Numbered from the stretch's first letter, positions 1-8,377 are shown. The stretch: DNA of 64,000 nt from JAKFDI01 sp044508835 (GCA_044508835.1 JBIQHD010000008.1:91861-155860), one strand, 5' to 3'. A program made the numbers and translations. The notes: generated from the letters alone by a model not told the origin.

Positions 1-1
1 G

Positions 2-259
2 CCGATCCTGTTCCCCATCGCCACGCAGCTGGGCATCGACCCGGTGCACCTGGGGATCATCATGGTGGTGAACCTGGAGATCGGCATGGTCACGCCGCCG
101 GTGGGGCTGAACCTCTTCGTCACCGCCGGCATCACCGGCATGTCGATCATGCAGGTGGTGCGCGCGGCCGCGCCGTGGCTGATGGTGCTGCTCGGCTTCC
201 TGGTGATCGTCACCTACGTGCCGCAGCTCACGCTGTTCCTGCCGGACCTGCTGTTCTGA
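2..259 (+). CDS. TRAP transporter large permease (DctM), C-terminal part
   Basis: This is the last 85 residues of a TRAP transporter large membrane subunit, which carries organic acids across the inner membrane using an ion gradient and a periplasmic binding protein. The reading frame is open from the window edge, so the start is outside. The segment contains TPPVGLNLFV, a motif typical of the DctM family near its C-terminus, followed by a final hydrophobic helix. The stop codon directly abuts the stop of the convergent WYL regulator gene. The substrate cannot be told from this fragment. Confidence 0.85.
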   Translation, partial: PILFPIATQLGIDPVHLGIIMVVNLEIGMVTPPVGLNLFVTAGITGMSIMQVVRAAAPWLMVLLGFLVIVTYVPQLTLFLPDLLF

Positions 260-1246
260 TCAGGCGTAACGCGCCGCCGCGGCGCGCAGCCGCTTCGCCA
301 GCAGCGCGGCCAGCGCCTTGTCGCCCGCCACGGTCACGCTGTCGCCGTGGCGCAGGATGTCCATCGCCAGCTCGGTCGGGTCGCTGTAGGGCACCTGCAG
401 CTCGTAGCGGCCATCGTCCAGCCAGCGCGCCTTCTGCTTCGGGTGCCACTCCTCGTTGGCCACCCACTGCGCCGCGTCGGCGTCGAAGTGCAGGGTGGCC
501 CACTTCACCCGCGCGCCGGCGCCGCCGTAGATGCCGTAGCCGGCGTCGAGCTCGGCCTCCAGGTCCTTGAGCGGCACCGAGCGCGCCTTCGCGTCGAGCG
601 CGCGCGCATCGCGGATGGCGTCGAGCGCGAAGCGGCGCAGGCCCTCGCTGGCATGGCACCAGGCGTCCAGGTACCAGGTGTTGCGGTGGTTCACCAGGCG
701 CTGCGGCGAGACCTCGCGCTCGCTCTCGCTGCGGTCGCTGCGCTTGAAGTAGCGCAGCCACACGCGCTGGCGGCGCACCAGCGCGCTGCCCAGCAGCTCG
801 AAGTGGCGGCTGGGCACGCGCCGGCGCGCGGCGGAGATCACCTTCACGCGGCGCATCAGCTCGCGCGCCTGGCTCTCGTCGGCGCCGAGCATGCCCTGCA
901 GCCTGTCCATCATCGGCGCCAGGTGGCGCGCGAGCACGCCGTCGTCGTCCAGGCCGGCGAGCAGCTGGTGCATGGTGAGCAGCGCGTGGATCTCGTTCTC
1001 GCTGAACCACAGGCCGGGCAGCTCGTGGCGCGCGCCGCGGGCCGAGGCGCCGCCCGCCTCGAAGCGGTAGCCGTTGTCGAAGCGGTCGTAGACGATGGGC
1101 GCCGCGAGCCGGTCGCGCAGGTACTGCAGGTCGCGCTTGAGGGTGGCGCGCGACACGTCGAGCTCGCCGCGCAGCGTCTCGAAGCCGATGCAGCCGCGGC
1201 TGCGCAGCAGCAGCTCGATCTTGTAGAAGCGCTCCGTCCGGTCCAT
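260..1246 (-). CDS. WYL-domain transcriptional regulator
   Basis: A 328-residue predicted DNA-binding regulator. The N-terminus (residues 1-60) is a DeoR/HTH_11-like winged helix (ERFYKIELLL, then SRATLKRDLQYLRD). The second half is a WYL ligand-sensing domain with the literal WYLDAWCH signature and a YafY/PafC-like layout. ATG 1246 is chosen because it begins the helix-turn-helix and has an AAAGG Shine-Dalgarno-like stretch upstream; an upstream in-frame start would add 18 unconserved-looking residues. It is divergent from the HNH-like gene at 1401, and two identical palindromes lie between them. WYL proteins often repress their own and neighbouring promoters and sense nucleic acid or nucleotide ligands; autoregulation here is inferred. 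Confidence 0.9.
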   Translation of the reverse strand: MDRTERFYKIELLLRSRGCIGFETLRGELDVSRATLKRDLQYLRDRLAAPIVYDRFDNGYRFEAGGASARGARHELPGLWFSENEIHALLTMHQLLAGLDDDGVLARHLAPMMDRLQGMLGADESQARELMRRVKVISAARRRVPSRHFELLGSALVRRQRVWLRYFKRSDRSESEREVSPQRLVNHRNTWYLDAWCHASEGLRRFALDAIRDARALDAKARSVPLKDLEAELDAGYGIYGGAGARVKWATLHFDADAAQWVANEEWHPKQKARWLDDGRYELQVPYSDPTELAMDILRHGDSVTVAGDKALAALLAKRLRAAAARYA

Positions 1247-1268
1247 GGCGTGCCTTTCGCATGCGGCA

Positions 1269-1285
1269 GGCTCACCAGATGAGCC
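1269..1285. promoter_or_regulatory. Palindromic operator candidate, copy 1
   Basis: A perfect inverted repeat GGCTCA-N5-TGAGCC lies 23 bases upstream of the WYL regulator start. An identical palindrome with a different 5-base spacer lies 56 bases away. Two identical half-site sets in one divergent intergenic region suggest binding sites for the adjacent WYL regulator; the binding itself is inferred. Confidence 0.65.
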
Positions 1286-1324
1286 AGCGAACCCGAGCAT
1301 ACGCCAACGCGAGGAGTTTCCACA

Positions 1325-1341
1325 GGCTCACGCATTGAGCC
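1325..1341. promoter_or_regulatory. Palindromic operator candidate, copy 2
   Basis: This is the second perfect GGCTCA-N5-TGAGCC palindrome, 60 bases upstream of the HNH-like gene start. Only the 6-base arms are conserved between the two copies, as expected for a protein-binding site rather than a duplicated segment. It probably serves the divergent promoter pair under the WYL regulator. Confidence 0.65.
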
Positions 1342-1400
1342 ACCCAACCGACACACTGCCTTCCATCGCGGCAATCCCGCCGCGCCGATGGAGAGCCCGC

Positions 1401-2522
1401 ATGAGCACCGAACTGTTCGCCACCACCACCCTCACCGCCCACGAGCACATCGGCTTCGAGCTGGGCTGGGACCACGCCCACCATGGCGTGCTGCCGCCGG
1501 CGCCCTACATGCAGGAGCCCTCGGCGCTGCGCGACGGCGTGCTCGCCGGGCAGGCCGCCTTCGGCCAGCGCACGCTGCTGCCCACGCGCCACGTGCGCAA
1601 GTGGCTGCAGCTGCGACTGCAGGCCTGGCTGCGCGGGCGCAGCTTCGAGACGATGCAGGTCACGCCGCACTACCTGCAGCAGCTCGACGTGCCGCACTGC
1701 CCCGTCACGCGCCAGCACCTGTCCAGTGCCACGCTGCAGGCGAGCGATGCCTCCGTCGACCGCGTGCGCAACGACGCCGGCTATGCCGCGGGCAACCTGG
1801 CGGTGATGAGCGCGCGCGCCAACCGGGCCAAGGCGGCCTACGGCTTCCGCGACGCGCTCGGCTTCGTGCGCCGGATCGAGGCCGGCCGGCTCGGCGAGAT
1901 CGACGGCCTCACCGCCGCGCAGTGGTCGCGCGTGGCCGTGCTGTGCAGCTTCGTCGAGCCGCTGGACCATGCCGAGGCGAGCGCCCTGCCGCTGCTGGTG
2001 CTGCCGCCCAACCGGCTGCGCCTCATGAACCCGGTGCAGGCGCTGCAGGCCTACGTCAGCCGGCAGCTGCTCACGCCCGGCTGGAGCAAGCGCGCGAGCC
2101 GCATCGAGGCGCTGCTGCCGGGCAAGCCGGCGCGGCGCGCCTTCCAGACCTTCTTCCACGCGCTGCTGCCGCGCGTGCTGGAAGCCGGCCGCACCGACGA
2201 TGCGCAGCGCGCCCGCTGGGCCGTCGAGGACGCCTGGCGCAACCCGCTGGTGCTGCGCCGCTGGACCGCCTTCGCCCGCCTGCTCACGCCGGCGCAGTGC
2301 GAAGCGGTGGTCGCGCGCGCCGGCGCGCGCCGGCTCGGCCCGCTGCGCGTCGAGACCCTGCCGCCGGCCCGCGCCACCGAGGGCTGGAACCTCGAATCGC
2401 GCGGCTACGTGCCGCACGCCGTGCTGATGCAGCGCCGGCCGCGCCCCGCCGCGCGCCAGCCGTCGCGCCTGCCGTCCGTGCCGCCCGTGCCGCCGATGGA
2501 GCAGCCGTCGCTCTTCCACTAG
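1401..2522 (+). CDS. Uncharacterised protein with HNH-like signature
   Basis: A 373-residue cytoplasmic protein of unknown function. The middle (roughly residues 95-150) has CPVT, then DASVDRVRNDAGYAAGNL and a RANRAK tail. This resembles the HNH-nuclease fold pattern of C..T...S.DR...GY..GN....RAN..K, but a clear HNH catalytic His pair is not obvious. The rest is Ala/Leu/Arg-rich helix with a proline-rich tail ending in PSLFH. ATG 1401 follows GGAGA at 1390. An upstream in-frame start would cross both palindromic operators, so it is rejected. The gene is divergent from a WYL regulator. I recall similar hypothetical proteins in Burkholderiales, but the function is unknown and nuclease activity is only a possibility. 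Confidence 0.75.
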   Translation: MSTELFATTTLTAHEHIGFELGWDHAHHGVLPPAPYMQEPSALRDGVLAGQAAFGQRTLLPTRHVRKWLQLRLQAWLRGRSFETMQVTPHYLQQLDVPHCPVTRQHLSSATLQASDASVDRVRNDAGYAAGNLAVMSARANRAKAAYGFRDALGFVRRIEAGRLGEIDGLTAAQWSRVAVLCSFVEPLDHAEASALPLLVLPPNRLRLMNPVQALQAYVSRQLLTPGWSKRASRIEALLPGKPARRAFQTFFHALLPRVLEAGRTDDAQRARWAVEDAWRNPLVLRRWTAFARLLTPAQCEAVVARAGARRLGPLRVETLPPARATEGWNLESRGYVPHAVLMQRRPRPAARQPSRLPSVPPVPPMEQPSLFH

Positions 2523-2625
2523 GCCACTAGGGCGGCCACCAGGCCGCGGTGAAGCATTTACAGCACTTCGGGCCCCGGGCCGCACGGCTTTCCGGGCCCG
2601 GCGGCGGCGTGCGGGCGCCGCCGTG

Positions 2626-2639
2626 GGTATGCGCCTTGC
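2626..2639 (+). promoter_or_regulatory. Sigma-54 promoter candidate for ybhP operon
   Basis: GGTATGCGCCTTGC matches the -24/-12 form GG-N10-GC with a TTGC -12 box followed by a T-run. The predicted transcript start is about 65 bases before the ybhP ATG. Confidence 0.65.
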
Positions 2640-2715
2640 TTTTCCGGGGGGACGACACCTAGGCACCGGCAGGCGCGCGCACTCCCGTGCGGCCCGCGGC
2701 CGGTGCCGGCCATCC

Positions 2716-3480
2716 ATGTCCCGCCTGCCTCCCACAGTCAGCGTCAAAGTCCTCACGGTGAACACCCACAAGGGGTTCAGCTTCTTCAACCGCCGCTTCA
2801 TCCTGCATGAGCTGCGCGAGGCGGTGCGCAGCGTGGGCGCCGACGTGGTGTTCCTGCAGGAGGTGCAGGGCGCGCACGAGAAGCACTCGGCCAAGTGGGC
2901 CAACTGGCCGGCCGCGCCGCACTACGAGTTCCTGGCCGACAGCATCTGGACCGAGTTCGCCTACGGGCGCAACGCGGTCTATCCGAAGGGCCACCACGGC
3001 AACGCGGTGCTGTCGAAGTACCCGATCGTGCGCTACGACAACCTCGACGTGTCCATCAGCGGCCCCGAGAAGCGCGGCCTGCTGCACTGCGTGCTGCAGA
3101 TCCCCGGCAAGGAGATGCAGCTGCACGCCATCTGCGTGCACCTGGGCCTGCAGGAGGCGCACCGCCGCCGCCAGCTCGACCTGATGTGCCACCGCATCGC
3201 GAGCGCGATCCCGCCCGACGCGCCGCTGGTCATCGCCGGCGACTTCAACGACTGGCGCGTCAACGCGCACTCCATCCTGCAGCGCGGCGCCGGCCTGCGC
3301 GAGGTCTTCGCGCAGGCGCACGGCCGCGCGGCGCGCACCTTCCCCGCGCGCTTCCCGGTGCTGCGGCTGGACCGCATCTACGTGCGCAACGCCGGCGTGC
3401 ACCGGCCGATCGTGCTGCCGCACAAGCCGTGGTCGCACCTGTCGGACCACGCGCCGCTGGCCGCCGAGGTCACGCTGTGA
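2716..3480 (+). CDS. ybhP: Endonuclease/exonuclease/phosphatase family protein YbhP
   Basis: A 254-residue member of the EEP metal-dependent phosphoesterase superfamily. Visible family motifs are LTVNTHKGF (residues 13-21), FLQEVQ with the metal-binding Glu49, GDFNDWR, LDRIYVR and the C-terminal SDHAPL. No signal peptide is seen. ATG 2716 is chosen because the conserved fold begins about ten residues later; an earlier in-frame GTG at 2623 lies inside the candidate sigma-54 promoter. It opens a ybhP-clsB-ybhN order identical to the E. coli ybhPON locus, and its stop overlaps the clsB GTG start. The substrate of YbhP is not known; a role in lipid or nucleic-acid phosphodiester cleavage is suggested by family only. 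Confidence 0.88.
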   Translation: MSRLPPTVSVKVLTVNTHKGFSFFNRRFILHELREAVRSVGADVVFLQEVQGAHEKHSAKWANWPAAPHYEFLADSIWTEFAYGRNAVYPKGHHGNAVLSKYPIVRYDNLDVSISGPEKRGLLHCVLQIPGKEMQLHAICVHLGLQEAHRRRQLDLMCHRIASAIPPDAPLVIAGDFNDWRVNAHSILQRGAGLREVFAQAHGRAARTFPARFPVLRLDRIYVRNAGVHRPIVLPHKPWSHLSDHAPLAAEVTL

Positions 3481-4796
3481 AATCGCGCTGGGTCGGCGGC
3501 AACCGCTTCCGGCTGCTCGAGAACGGCGAGGCGTTCTTCCCCGCGGTGTTCGACGCCATCGCCTCGGCGCGGCGCGAGGTGCTGCTGGAGACCTTCATCC
3601 TGTTCCAGGACAAGGTAGGCCTCGCGCTGCACGCCTGCGTGCTCGAGGCGGCCCGGCGCGGCGTGCAGGTCGACATCACCGTCGACGGCTGGGGCTCGCC
3701 CGACCTCACGCCCGACTTCATCGGCAGCCTCACCGGCGCCGGCGTGCGCTTCCACGTCTTCGACCCGACCACGCCGCTGCTGGGCATGCGCCTGAGCATG
3801 TTCCGCCGCATGCACCGCAAGATCGTGGTGGTCGACGCCGCGCGCGCGTTCGTGGGCGGCATCAACTACTCGGCCGACCACCTGCTCGATTTCGGCCCCG
3901 AGGCGAAGCAGGACTATTCGGTCGAGGTCGAGGGCCCGATCGTCGACGAGATCCACCGCTTCGCGCGCGCCAACATCGAGCCCGCGCTGCGCCGCCAGCG
4001 CCGCTGGTTCGGCCACCGGCCGCCGCCGCGCCCGCCCGCGCCGCAGCCGCCGGCGGGCGAGGCCGAGGCGATCTTCGTCACGCGCGACAACCACGAGCAC
4101 CGCACCGACATCGAGCGCCACTACCGCATCGCGCTGCGCGCCGCGCGGCGCGAGGTGATCGTGGCCAACGCCTACTTCTTCCCCGGCTACCGGCTGCTCA
4201 AGGAGATGCGCCGCGCCGCGCGCCGCGGCGTGAAGGTGAACCTCATCCTGCAGGGCGAGCCCGACATGCCGATCGTGAAGATCGCCGCGCGCCTGCTCTA
4301 CGACCACCTGCTGCGCGCCGGCGTGCGCATCTTCGAGTACTGCGACCGGCCGCTGCACGGCAAGGTGGCGCTGGCCGACGACGAATGGGCCACCGTCGGG
4401 TCGAGCAACCTCGACCCCCTGAGCCTGTCGCTCAACCTCGAGGCCAACGTGATCATCCGCGACCGCGGCTTCAACCAGGAGCTGCGCGACCGGCTCGGCC
4501 GGCTGATGCGCGAGAGCTGCAAGGAGATCGCGCCCGAGCGCGCCCGCCGGCGCACCTGGTGGCGCCTGGCGGTGAGCTCCGTCGTCTTCCACTTCCTGCG
4601 CCGCTTCCCGGCCTGGGCGGGCTGGCTGCCGGCGCACACGCCGGCCATCGCCTCGCCGCGGCCGGCCGTCTCGCCCGACGTGGCGGCGGCCGTGGCCTCC
4701 GGCGCCAGCGACACGGCCGAGGCGCTGCGCGCCCACGCCGGCGCCGACCGCGTGGGCGAGGAGCCGCCCGGCTGCGCCTCGCCGGGCACGCCCTGA
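3477..4796 (+). CDS. clsB: Cardiolipin synthase B (phospholipase D family)
   Basis: A 439-residue enzyme that joins phosphatidyl groups to make cardiolipin at the inner membrane. It has two phospholipase D HKD motifs, HRKIVVVD (from residue 113) and HGKVALAD (from residue 294), separated by a Pro-rich linker near residues 180-195. GTG 3477 overlaps the ybhP stop by 4 bases, so the two are probably translationally coupled. No N-terminal membrane helices are seen, as in ClsB/YbhO and unlike ClsA. The C-terminal tail after about residue 385 is Ala/Pro-rich and poorly conserved-looking. The operon context with ybhP and ybhN supports the call. Confidence 0.92.
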   Translation: MKSRWVGGNRFRLLENGEAFFPAVFDAIASARREVLLETFILFQDKVGLALHACVLEAARRGVQVDITVDGWGSPDLTPDFIGSLTGAGVRFHVFDPTTPLLGMRLSMFRRMHRKIVVVDAARAFVGGINYSADHLLDFGPEAKQDYSVEVEGPIVDEIHRFARANIEPALRRQRRWFGHRPPPRPPAPQPPAGEAEAIFVTRDNHEHRTDIERHYRIALRAARREVIVANAYFFPGYRLLKEMRRAARRGVKVNLILQGEPDMPIVKIAARLLYDHLLRAGVRIFEYCDRPLHGKVALADDEWATVGSSNLDPLSLSLNLEANVIIRDRGFNQELRDRLGRLMRESCKEIAPERARRRTWWRLAVSSVVFHFLRRFPAWAGWLPAHTPAIASPRPAVSPDVAAAVASGASDTAEALRAHAGADRVGEEPPGCASPGTP

Positions 4797-5803
4797 TGGC
4801 CGACGGCCTGGACGCCGCCCGGCCGCGGGGCACGCCGCGCCGGCCCGCCGCCACCGGCCTCGCGGCGAAGCCCTGGTGGCCGTGGACGCGCCGCCTGCTG
4901 TGGACGGCGTTCTTCGCGCTCGTGGGCACGCTGCTCTTCTCGCAAGCGCGCGAGATCGAGTGGCAGGACGTGCGGGCCGCGATGCGGGCGCTGCCGGCGG
5001 GGAGCCTGGCGCTGGCCGCGGCACTCGCCGCCTGCAGCCATGCGCTCTACAGCACCTTCGACCTGGTCGGCAAATGGTGGACGGGCCACCGCCTCGCGGT
5101 GCGGCAGGTCGTGCCGGTCACCTTCGTGAGCTACGCCTTCAATCTCAACCTCGGCTCGCTGGTGGGCGGCTTCGCCTTCCGCTACCGGCTGTACTCGCGC
5201 CTGGGGCTCGACAACGACACCATCACGCGCGTGCTGGGCATGAGCCTGGTCACCAACTGGCTCGGCTACCTGGTGCTGGCCGGCGCGGTGTTCGCCCTCG
5301 GCGCCGTCACGCCGCCGCCCGACTGGCGCATCGGCGCGATGGCGCTGCGCGGCCTGGGCGCGGCGCTGCTCGCGGTGGCCGCGGCCTACGTGCTGATGTG
5401 CGCCTTCGCCCGCCGCCGCAGCTACGCGCTGCGCGGCCACGCATTCGAGCTGCCGCCGCTGCGCGTGGCGCTGCTGCAGCTGGCGATGTCGTGCATCAAC
5501 TGGGCGGTGATCGCCGGCGTGCTGTTCGTGCTGCTGCAGCGGCAGGTGCCCTATCCCACCGTGCTCGGCGTGCTGCTCGTCGCGGCGGTGGCGGGCGTGC
5601 TCACGCACATCCCGGCGGGGCTGGGGGTGCTGGAGGCGGTGTTCATCGCGCTGCTGGCGGGCGACGACATCCCGCGCAGCACGATCCTCGGCGCCCTGCT
5701 CGCCTACCGCTTCCTGTACTACCTCGCGCCGCTGGTGCTGGCGAGCCTCGTGTTCCTGGCCATCGAGCTGCGGGCGCGCAAGCTGCGGGCAGGGGACGGA
5801 TGA
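4796..5803 (+). CDS. ybhN: YbhN/UPF0104 integral membrane protein
   Basis: A 335-residue polytopic membrane protein of the lysylphosphatidylglycerol synthase-type flippase-like family (YbhN, AglD/MprF N-terminal domain). Hydrophobic segments recur from about residue 37 to the C-terminus, with the family-like stretches SYAFNLNLGSLVGGFAFRYR and HIPAGLGVLEAV. The ATG overlaps the clsB stop by one base (TGATG), so it belongs to the same transcript. Family members move or modify lipids. The placement next to a cardiolipin synthase suggests phospholipid handling, but no lysyl-transferase domain is present. Confidence 0.9.
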   Translation: MADGLDAARPRGTPRRPAATGLAAKPWWPWTRRLLWTAFFALVGTLLFSQAREIEWQDVRAAMRALPAGSLALAAALAACSHALYSTFDLVGKWWTGHRLAVRQVVPVTFVSYAFNLNLGSLVGGFAFRYRLYSRLGLDNDTITRVLGMSLVTNWLGYLVLAGAVFALGAVTPPPDWRIGAMALRGLGAALLAVAAAYVLMCAFARRRSYALRGHAFELPPLRVALLQLAMSCINWAVIAGVLFVLLQRQVPYPTVLGVLLVAAVAGVLTHIPAGLGVLEAVFIALLAGDDIPRSTILGALLAYRFLYYLAPLVLASLVFLAIELRARKLRAGDG

Positions 5804-6396
5804 ATGCCGTGGCCTTCCCGGACGAACTCAAGGCGGCCACCGACCGCTGCCGCGACTGCCCGATCGGCGCGCAAGCCACGCAGTCGGTGGTGGGCGAAGG
5901 CAGCGCGCGGGCGCGGCTCATGCTCGTGGGCGAGCAGCCCGGCGACCAGGAGGACCTGCAGGGCCGCCCCTTCGTCGGCCCGGCGGGCCGGCTGCTCGAC
6001 CAGGCGCTGGCGCAGCTCGGCTGGCCGCGCGAGGCGGTGTTCATCACCAACGCGGTCAAGCACTTCAAGTTCGAGCTGCGCGGCAAGCGGCGCATCCACA
6101 AGTCGCCGGCGCAGCAGGAGATCGCCGCCTGCCTGCACTGGCTGGAGGACGAGATCGCGGCCGTCGACCCCGCGGCGATCGTGGCGCTCGGCGCCACCGC
6201 GGCACGCGCGCTGACGGGCCGGCCGGTGGCCGTGACGCGCGAGCGCGGCCAGTGGCTCGCGCACCCCGGCGACGCGCGGCCGGTGCTGGTCACCCTGCAC
6301 CCCTCGGCGCTGCTGCGCCTGCGCGGGCCGGAGCGCGACGCGGCCTATTCGCGCTGGCTCGACGACCTGCGGCCGGCGCGGCGCCACCTGCGCTGA
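5800..6396 (+). CDS. udgX: UdgX-type uracil-DNA glycosylase
   Basis: A 198-residue uracil-DNA glycosylase that excises uracil from DNA. The family motif A appears as GEQPGDQED (residues 44-52), and the UdgX-specific R-loop KRRIH (residues 96-100) carries His100. That histidine is known in UdgX to form a covalent bond with the DNA after uracil removal. Cys17, Cys20 and Cys111 are candidates for iron-sulfur ligands as in family 4/5 enzymes. The ATG overlaps the ybhN stop in an ATGA junction, so this DNA-repair gene is the fourth cistron of a phospholipid operon, an unusual pairing. The KRRIH motif makes UdgX more likely than a plain family 4 enzyme. Confidence 0.92.
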   Translation: MNAVAFPDELKAATDRCRDCPIGAQATQSVVGEGSARARLMLVGEQPGDQEDLQGRPFVGPAGRLLDQALAQLGWPREAVFITNAVKHFKFELRGKRRIHKSPAQQEIAACLHWLEDEIAAVDPAAIVALGATAARALTGRPVAVTRERGQWLAHPGDARPVLVTLHPSALLRLRGPERDAAYSRWLDDLRPARRHLR

Positions 6397-6948
6397 TCAG
6401 CGCAGGTCGTCGGGGCGGCCGTGCAGCGGCAGCGCCGGCGTGTCGCCCGCGGAGGCGCTGCGCGGCTCGCCGTGCGCGCCCGGATGCGCCAGCCGGTCCT
6501 CGAGCTCGCCGATGTAGGCCGACAGCGTGTTGCCGGTCTGCTCGGTGTGCATGCGCGAGCGCTGCTCCAGCTGCTCGATGCGCGCGATCACGCGGTCGTG
6601 GGCCGCGTCGCCGGCCTGCGCCACGCGCAGCAGCTCGGCGCTCATGAAGGTGCGCAGCTCGGTGAAGCGCGAGGCCTCGGCGCTGTCGGCCAGCTCGCGC
6701 GAGGCCTGCAGCTCCTTCGTCTGGCGGCGCATGTCGAGCAGCACCGAGCCCTGCAGGTAGATCACCCAGGCGAGGAACAGCACGCCGAGGACGCCGAGCA
6801 CCACCAGCATGATCACGCCGATGGGCGCGTACACGGTGCCGATGCCCACCGACAGGTCGACCGGCGTGGTGAACGCCGTCCAGTTGAGCGCGGCGAAGCC
6901 GGCGGTCAGCGCGACGATCGCGACCAGCAGCAAGGTGCGGAAATGCAT
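6397..6948 (-). CDS. LapA-like membrane protein with coiled coil
   Basis: A 183-residue inner-membrane protein. Two hydrophobic segments (about residues 4-24 and 40-66) form a hairpin typical of LapA/YciS-domain proteins. A long charged, Glu/Arg-rich region follows (about 70-150), likely coiled coil, and then a low-complexity tail. ATG 6948 has a strong GAGGAGG ribosome site just upstream. It is convergent with udgX, whose stop abuts its own. The function is unknown; family members are linked to envelope assembly. Confidence 0.75.
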   Translation of the reverse strand: MHFRTLLLVAIVALTAGFAALNWTAFTTPVDLSVGIGTVYAPIGVIMLVVLGVLGVLFLAWVIYLQGSVLLDMRRQTKELQASRELADSAEASRFTELRTFMSAELLRVAQAGDAAHDRVIARIEQLEQRSRMHTEQTGNTLSAYIGELEDRLAHPGAHGEPRSASAGDTPALPLHGRPDDLR

Positions 6949-6990
6949 GGGGCCTCCTCGTGGGTTCCGGGCGGTTCTGGGCCGATCGAG

Positions 6991-7004
6991 GCAAGCGGCA
7001 CACC
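6991..7004 (-). promoter_or_regulatory. Weak sigma-54 promoter candidate for LapA-like gene
   Basis: On the minus strand GGTGTGCCGCTTGC has the GG-N10-GC spacing and a good CTTGC -12 box, but the -24 box is GGTGTG rather than GGCACG. The predicted leader is about 30 bases. Confidence 0.4.
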
Positions 7005-7096
7005 CGCCGCCCGCCCCGGCGAAGCCCCAAGCATCGCATGCGCGCGCCGGCCGCTTACGATGCCTGCCGACGCAACCTCCACCCCCGCCCCGCACC

Positions 7097-7759
7097 ATGC
7101 CGCTCGAGACCATCGAACACCAGACCGGCGATTCGCCCGCCACCACCCTCATCGTCCTGCACGGCCTCGGCGCCGACGGCAACGACTTCGTGCCCATCTG
7201 CGAGGAGCTCGACCTGTCGGCCGTGGGCCCGGTGCGCTTCGTCTTCCCGCATGCGCCGGTGCGCCCGGTCACGATCAACGGCGGCATGGCGATGCGCGCC
7301 TGGTACGACATCCTCGGCACCGACCTCGCCCGGCGCGAGGACGAGGCGGGGCTGCGCGCCGCGCAGGCCGAGATCGAGGCGCTGATCGCGCGCGAGGCGG
7401 CGCGCGGCACCGCCAGCCACCGCGTGGTGCTGGCCGGCTTCTCGCAGGGCTGCGCGATGGCGCTGCTCACCGGCCTGCGCCATGCCGAACGGCTGGGCGG
7501 CATTGCCGCGCTGTCGGGCTACCTGCCGCTGGCCTCCACCACCGCGGCCGAGCGGCACGCCGCCAACGCGGCCACGCCGATCTTCATGGCGCACGGGCAG
7601 CACGACCCGGTGGTGCCGATCGAGCGCGGCAAGGCCTCCCGCGATGCGCTGGTCGCGCTCGGCCACCGCGTCGAGTGGCACGAGTACCCCATGCCGCACG
7701 CCGTGTGCGCTCAGGAGATCAGCGACCTGAACGCCTGGCTGCTGCGGGTGCTGGCGTAA
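7097..7759 (+). CDS. Phospholipase/carboxylesterase family alpha/beta hydrolase
   Basis: A 220-residue serine esterase of the carboxylesterase-2 (YpfH/EstB) family that hydrolyses short-chain or thio-esters in the cytoplasm. The oxyanion motif HGLGADGND (22-30), nucleophile Ser116 in GFSQG, Asp170 in GQHDPVVP and His201 in MPHAV form the full catalytic set. ATG 7097 begins directly at the conserved N-terminus. No signal peptide is present. It stands alone, followed by a palindromic repeat at 7783. The natural substrate is unknown. Confidence 0.9.
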   Translation: MPLETIEHQTGDSPATTLIVLHGLGADGNDFVPICEELDLSAVGPVRFVFPHAPVRPVTINGGMAMRAWYDILGTDLARREDEAGLRAAQAEIEALIAREAARGTASHRVVLAGFSQGCAMALLTGLRHAERLGGIAALSGYLPLASTTAAERHAANAATPIFMAHGQHDPVVPIERGKASRDALVALGHRVEWHEYPMPHAVCAQEISDLNAWLLRVLA

Positions 7760-7782
7760 CGAGGCTGCCCGTCCCGCGGTGA

Positions 7783-7822
7783 CTCCCTCTCCCGCCTGCG
7801 GGAGAGGGCAGGGGGTGAGGGC
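7783..7822. repeat. REP-like palindromic element
   Basis: CCCTCTCCC and GGGAGAGGG form a 9-base-pair stem around a short loop, followed by a G-rich GGGGGTGAGGG tail. The same unit occurs twice at 24958-25052. It lies between convergent genes and may act as a transcript end. Confidence 0.7.
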
Positions 7823-7855
7823 CCGCGCGCGGCGCGCGCGTCGATCAACGCCCGA

Positions 7856-8377
7856 TCAATGCCGTTTCTGCCGCCCCGTCCCGCTCGGCCGCCCGGACGC
7901 ATCCCCGCCGCCGGCCGAGCCGCTCGCCGCCGACAGGTTCGAGCGGTCGGGCTCGGCCGGCTCGGAGATGCCCGACAGCGTCTCGCCCACGTCCGCGTCG
8001 CTCGCCCCCGCCTTGGCGGCCACGTCGCCGAGGCTCAGGATGCCCACCACGTGCCGGTCCCGGTCGAGCACCGGCAGGCGGCGGATCTGCGCCTCCTGCA
8101 TCTGGTCGACCACCTCCTCGACCGACTGGTCCTCGTAGCAGCAGCGCACGTCCGCGCTCATCACGTCGGCGAGCAGCGTCTTGTCCGGCGCGCAGCCCTG
8201 CGCCACGCCGCGGATCGCGATGTCGCGGTCGGTCACCATGCCGACAAGGCGGTCGCCGTCGCACACCGGCACCACGCCGACGTCGAGCTCGTCCATCGCC
8301 TGCGCGGCGAACTGCATCGTGTCGCGCGGCGACATGGTGCGCACGCCGCGGGTCATCACCTGCGATACCTGGGTCAT
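7856..8377 (-). CDS. CBS-domain pair protein
   Basis: A 173-residue soluble protein made of two CBS domains (about residues 7-60 and 72-126), with the typical VVPVCDGDRLVGMVTDRDIA and RRLPVLDRDRHVVGILSL stretches. CBS pairs bind adenine nucleotides and usually regulate a partner. The C-terminal 45 residues are Gly/Ser-rich and probably disordered. ATG 8377 is followed by the first CBS domain without gap. A sigma-54-like promoter lies about 40 bases upstream. The partner is not evident. Confidence 0.88.
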   Translation of the reverse strand: MTQVSQVMTRGVRTMSPRDTMQFAAQAMDELDVGVVPVCDGDRLVGMVTDRDIAIRGVAQGCAPDKTLLADVMSADVRCCYEDQSVEEVVDQMQEAQIRRLPVLDRDRHVVGILSLGDVAAKAGASDADVGETLSGISEPAEPDRSNLSAASGSAGGGDASGRPSGTGRQKRH

